Below are positions 20,811 to 22,534 of a stretch of 22,534 nt of DNA, one piece after another (positions within the stretch are counted from its first letter, which is position 1; each line of letters begins with the position of its first letter). The notes beneath the pieces are model-generated. The model ran no database searches. It had not been told where the DNA came from and was given only the letters and a program-made list of their open reading frames with translations. The DNA is taken from the NCBI GenBank assembly GCA_002385475.1, contig DGDO01000130.1, forward strand, positions 1 to 22,534, in the 5' to 3' direction. A program made the translations under genes and the position numbers. Origin of the DNA: Candidatus Sordicultor fermentans (GTDB lineage: Bacteria > Atribacterota > Atribacteria > Atribacterales > Caldatribacteriaceae).

Positions 20811-22534
20811 ATCCTTATAATTCCCTCCACTTTTACTTCCACATCTCTGGGAATCTCCTCAAATGCCAACACCACCACCTGAGGTAAATAACCACTGACG
20901 AGGTCACGAAGACCCTTCCTAATTTTACCAGTTGTAGCCAAAATTGGGAAATGTCCCAAACCTACCATCCGTTCCACACTTTGACTCAAGTGTTCTAAAA
21001 AAGAACGGAAGAAATCAGGCTCTAAAGTTTCCTCCCCCTGCAAAGCTCGTTGCAATAAATCTTCTAAGCTGGCATCTAAAGTGAGAATATGAAGCTTTCC
21101 GTCTTCTTCCAGATATTGTTTTACTATGCTTCTACCCAGTTTTCTTCTCACCATTTCGGTTAAATCCTCTATATTTCTTGCCTGGGGAGCATAATCAGCG
21201 AGAGTTTCAAGAATAAGAGAAAGGTCTCGAATAGGCACTCCTTCAGCTAAAAGGTTTTGTAAAACTTTTTGCACTTCTCCTATAGACATTGTCTGAGGAA
21301 TCAATTCCTCCACCACCGCTTGATTCACTTTTTTTACCTGATCAATTAGCATTTGCACATCTTGTCGGGTCAATAGAGAAGGAGCATTAGCCTTGATCAC
21401 TTCTGAGAGATGAGTAATGAGAACTGATTCCGGGTCTACTAGGGTAAATCCAGCCATTTCTGCTTCCTCTTTGTTTACCTCACTTACCCAGTAAGCTGGA
21501 AGATTGAAAGCTGGCTCTCTGGTGGGAACTCCCTGAATCTCAACCTCTTCTCCCGGTGGACTAATGGCCAAATAATGACGAGGCATTATTTCTCCCCTTC
21601 CCACTTCTACTCCTCGAATTTTTATTATATACTCATTAGGACGGAGGCGCAAATCGTCTCTAACCCTGATAGGAGGAACCACAAATCCCTTTTCTCGAGC
21701 CATATTAATTCTCATTTGAGTTATTCGTTCTAAAAGTGTACCCCCCGCTGAGGCATCTACGAGAGGTACTAATCCATAACCTATTTCCAGTTCTATAGGA
21801 TCTACTTCTATAAGTTTCAATATTTCTTCTGGACTGCGAGGCAATTCTTCTTTTTTCTCCGGTAAAGCAACAGACTCTTCTGCCTTTTTTCCTTCCTTTT
21901 CCTGCACATAATAAAAAACAAAGGCAATCGAAGCCAGAAGGAAAAAAGGTAATTTAGGTAAACCGGGAATTAAACCCAGAACCAAAAGTAAAACAGCAGA
22001 AAGGAGTACTACCCGGGGAACCTGGATTAATTCTCGGGTCACCTCTTGACCTAAATTATCTTCTGAAGCAGCACGAGTAACGATCAAACCGCTGGCAGTA
22101 GAGATTAAAAGAGCAGGAATTTGAGCTACCAACCCATCTCCCACGGTCAGTAAAGCATAAACAGAAAGTGCTTCCTGAATACTCAATCCTCGCTGCAAGC
22201 TTCCCACTATGATTCCTCCTAAAAAGTTCACCAGGGTAATAATTAAACCAGCAATAGCATCTCCTCTTACAAATTTGCTAGCTCCATCCATAGCCCCGTA
22301 AAAGTCAGCCTGTCGCTCTATTTCTCGCCTCCTTCGTCGTGCTTCTACCTCATCTATGAGCCCGGCATTTAAGTCAGCATCGATGCTCATCTGCTTTCCA
22401 GGCATAGCGTCCAGAGTAAAACGAGCCGCCACCTCAGCAATACGACCTGCTCCGTTAGTGATAACTACAAATTGAATGATCACCAGAATCAAGAAAATTA
22501 TGAAGCCTACTACATAGTTTCCTCCTACCACAAA
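20807..22534 (-). CDS. flhA: Flagellar export gate protein FlhA (N-terminus beyond window)
   Basis: About 575 C-terminal residues of an export-gate protein; full-length FlhA is near 690, so the first roughly 110-120 residues lie past the right edge and the frame runs to the last base. The visible start includes the family signature VITNGAGRIAEVAARFTLDAMPGKQMSIDADLNAG, written here as consecutive conserved blocks VITNGAGRIAEVAARF, TLDAMPGKQM and SIDADLNAG. Then come further membrane helices, a linker near residue 215 and the large cytosolic domain that docks chaperone-substrate complexes, with the conserved VDPESVLITHLSEVI. It forms the nonameric ring of the flagellar type III secretion system. 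The stop overlaps the pilZ start by GTGA. Confidence 0.95.
   Translation of the reverse strand, partial: FVVGGNYVVGFIIFLILVIIQFVVITNGAGRIAEVAARFTLDAMPGKQMSIDADLNAGLIDEVEARRRRREIERQADFYGAMDGASKFVRGDAIAGLIITLVNFLGGIIVGSLQRGLSIQEALSVYALLTVGDGLVAQIPALLISTASGLIVTRAASEDNLGQEVTRELIQVPRVVLLSAVLLLVLGLIPGLPKLPFFLLASIAFVFYYVQEKEGKKAEESVALPEKKEELPRSPEEILKLIEVDPIELEIGYGLVPLVDASAGGTLLERITQMRINMAREKGFVVPPIRVRDDLRLRPNEYIIKIRGVEVGRGEIMPRHYLAISPPGEEVEIQGVPTREPAFNLPAYWVSEVNKEEAEMAGFTLVDPESVLITHLSEVIKANAPSLLTRQDVQMLIDQVKKVNQAVVEELIPQTMSIGEVQKVLQNLLAEGVPIRDLSLILETLADYAPQARNIEDLTEMVRRKLGRSIVKQYLEEDGKLHILTLDASLEDLLQRALQGEETLEPDFFRSFLEHLSQSVERMVGLGHFPILATTGKIRKGLRDLVSGYLPQVVVLAFEEIPRDVEVKVEGIIRM

Overview
The window looks like chromosomal DNA of an anaerobic, motile, diderm bacterium of moderately low GC (roughly 40 percent by eye). 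Pointers to anaerobiosis are a high-molecular-weight rubredoxin (flavin reductase fused to rubredoxin) and an iron-dependent alcohol dehydrogenase. An LptF/LptG permease and a lipobox protein with TPRs suggest an outer membrane. The flagellar/chemotaxis gene order (flhA, pilZ, cheB, cheC, cheD, fliA, fapA) and the strong Shine-Dalgarno sites with several TTG starts resemble Firmicutes-like lineages. A deep-branching anaerobic diderm (for example Atribacterota-like) is my guess; the sequence does not fix the phylum.

Layout. (1) 162-1481, plus strand: mntP Mn exporter and a COG0731-type radical SAM enzyme. (2) 1465-2358, minus: a stand-alone homocysteine S-methyltransferase domain whose 3' end overlaps the radical SAM gene. 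(3) 2359-2773: divergent intergenic region with an 11-bp tandem repeat, promoters and the first array (A) of an unrecognised degenerate hairpin repeat. (4) 2774-6180, plus: FGGY sugar kinase, high-molecular-weight rubredoxin and Fe-ADH, tightly spaced like an operon. (5) 6163-7335, minus: MFS exporter of the fosmidomycin-resistance type, overlapping the ADH tail. (6) 7439-7810, plus: small zincin-like metallopeptidase. (7) 8115-13772, minus: mgtE, rpiB-like, a possible small ORF, lptF/G, two exported TPR proteins and an ECF sigma factor. (8) 13782-14445: second array (B) of the same hairpin repeat. (9) 14446-22534, minus: a compact flagellar/chemotaxis operon, flhA (cut by the window edge), pilZ/ycgR, cheB, cheR, cheC, cheD, a small membrane protein, fliA/whiG-type sigma, fapA and a charged small protein.

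The flagellar block joins export-gate protein FlhA, a c-di-GMP brake-like protein, receptor methylation (CheR/CheB), receptor deamidation (CheD), CheY-P dephosphorylation (CheC) and the flagellar sigma factor. The usual neighbours flhF, flhG, cheA and cheW are absent from their expected places. The mgtE-to-sigma block combines Mg uptake, pentose-phosphate isomerisation, LPS transport and envelope TPR proteins.

The most unusual signal is the repeat family shared by the two largest intergenic regions. A hairpin whose stem changes between copies while its A-rich loop stays similar is followed at nearly fixed distance by an AAGGAG-type mini-stem, a CTATAA/CCCC block and an A-tract ending in ACGTAAAA. 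I recognise no named family in it. No CRISPR array, tRNA, rRNA, insertion sequence or phage gene was seen.
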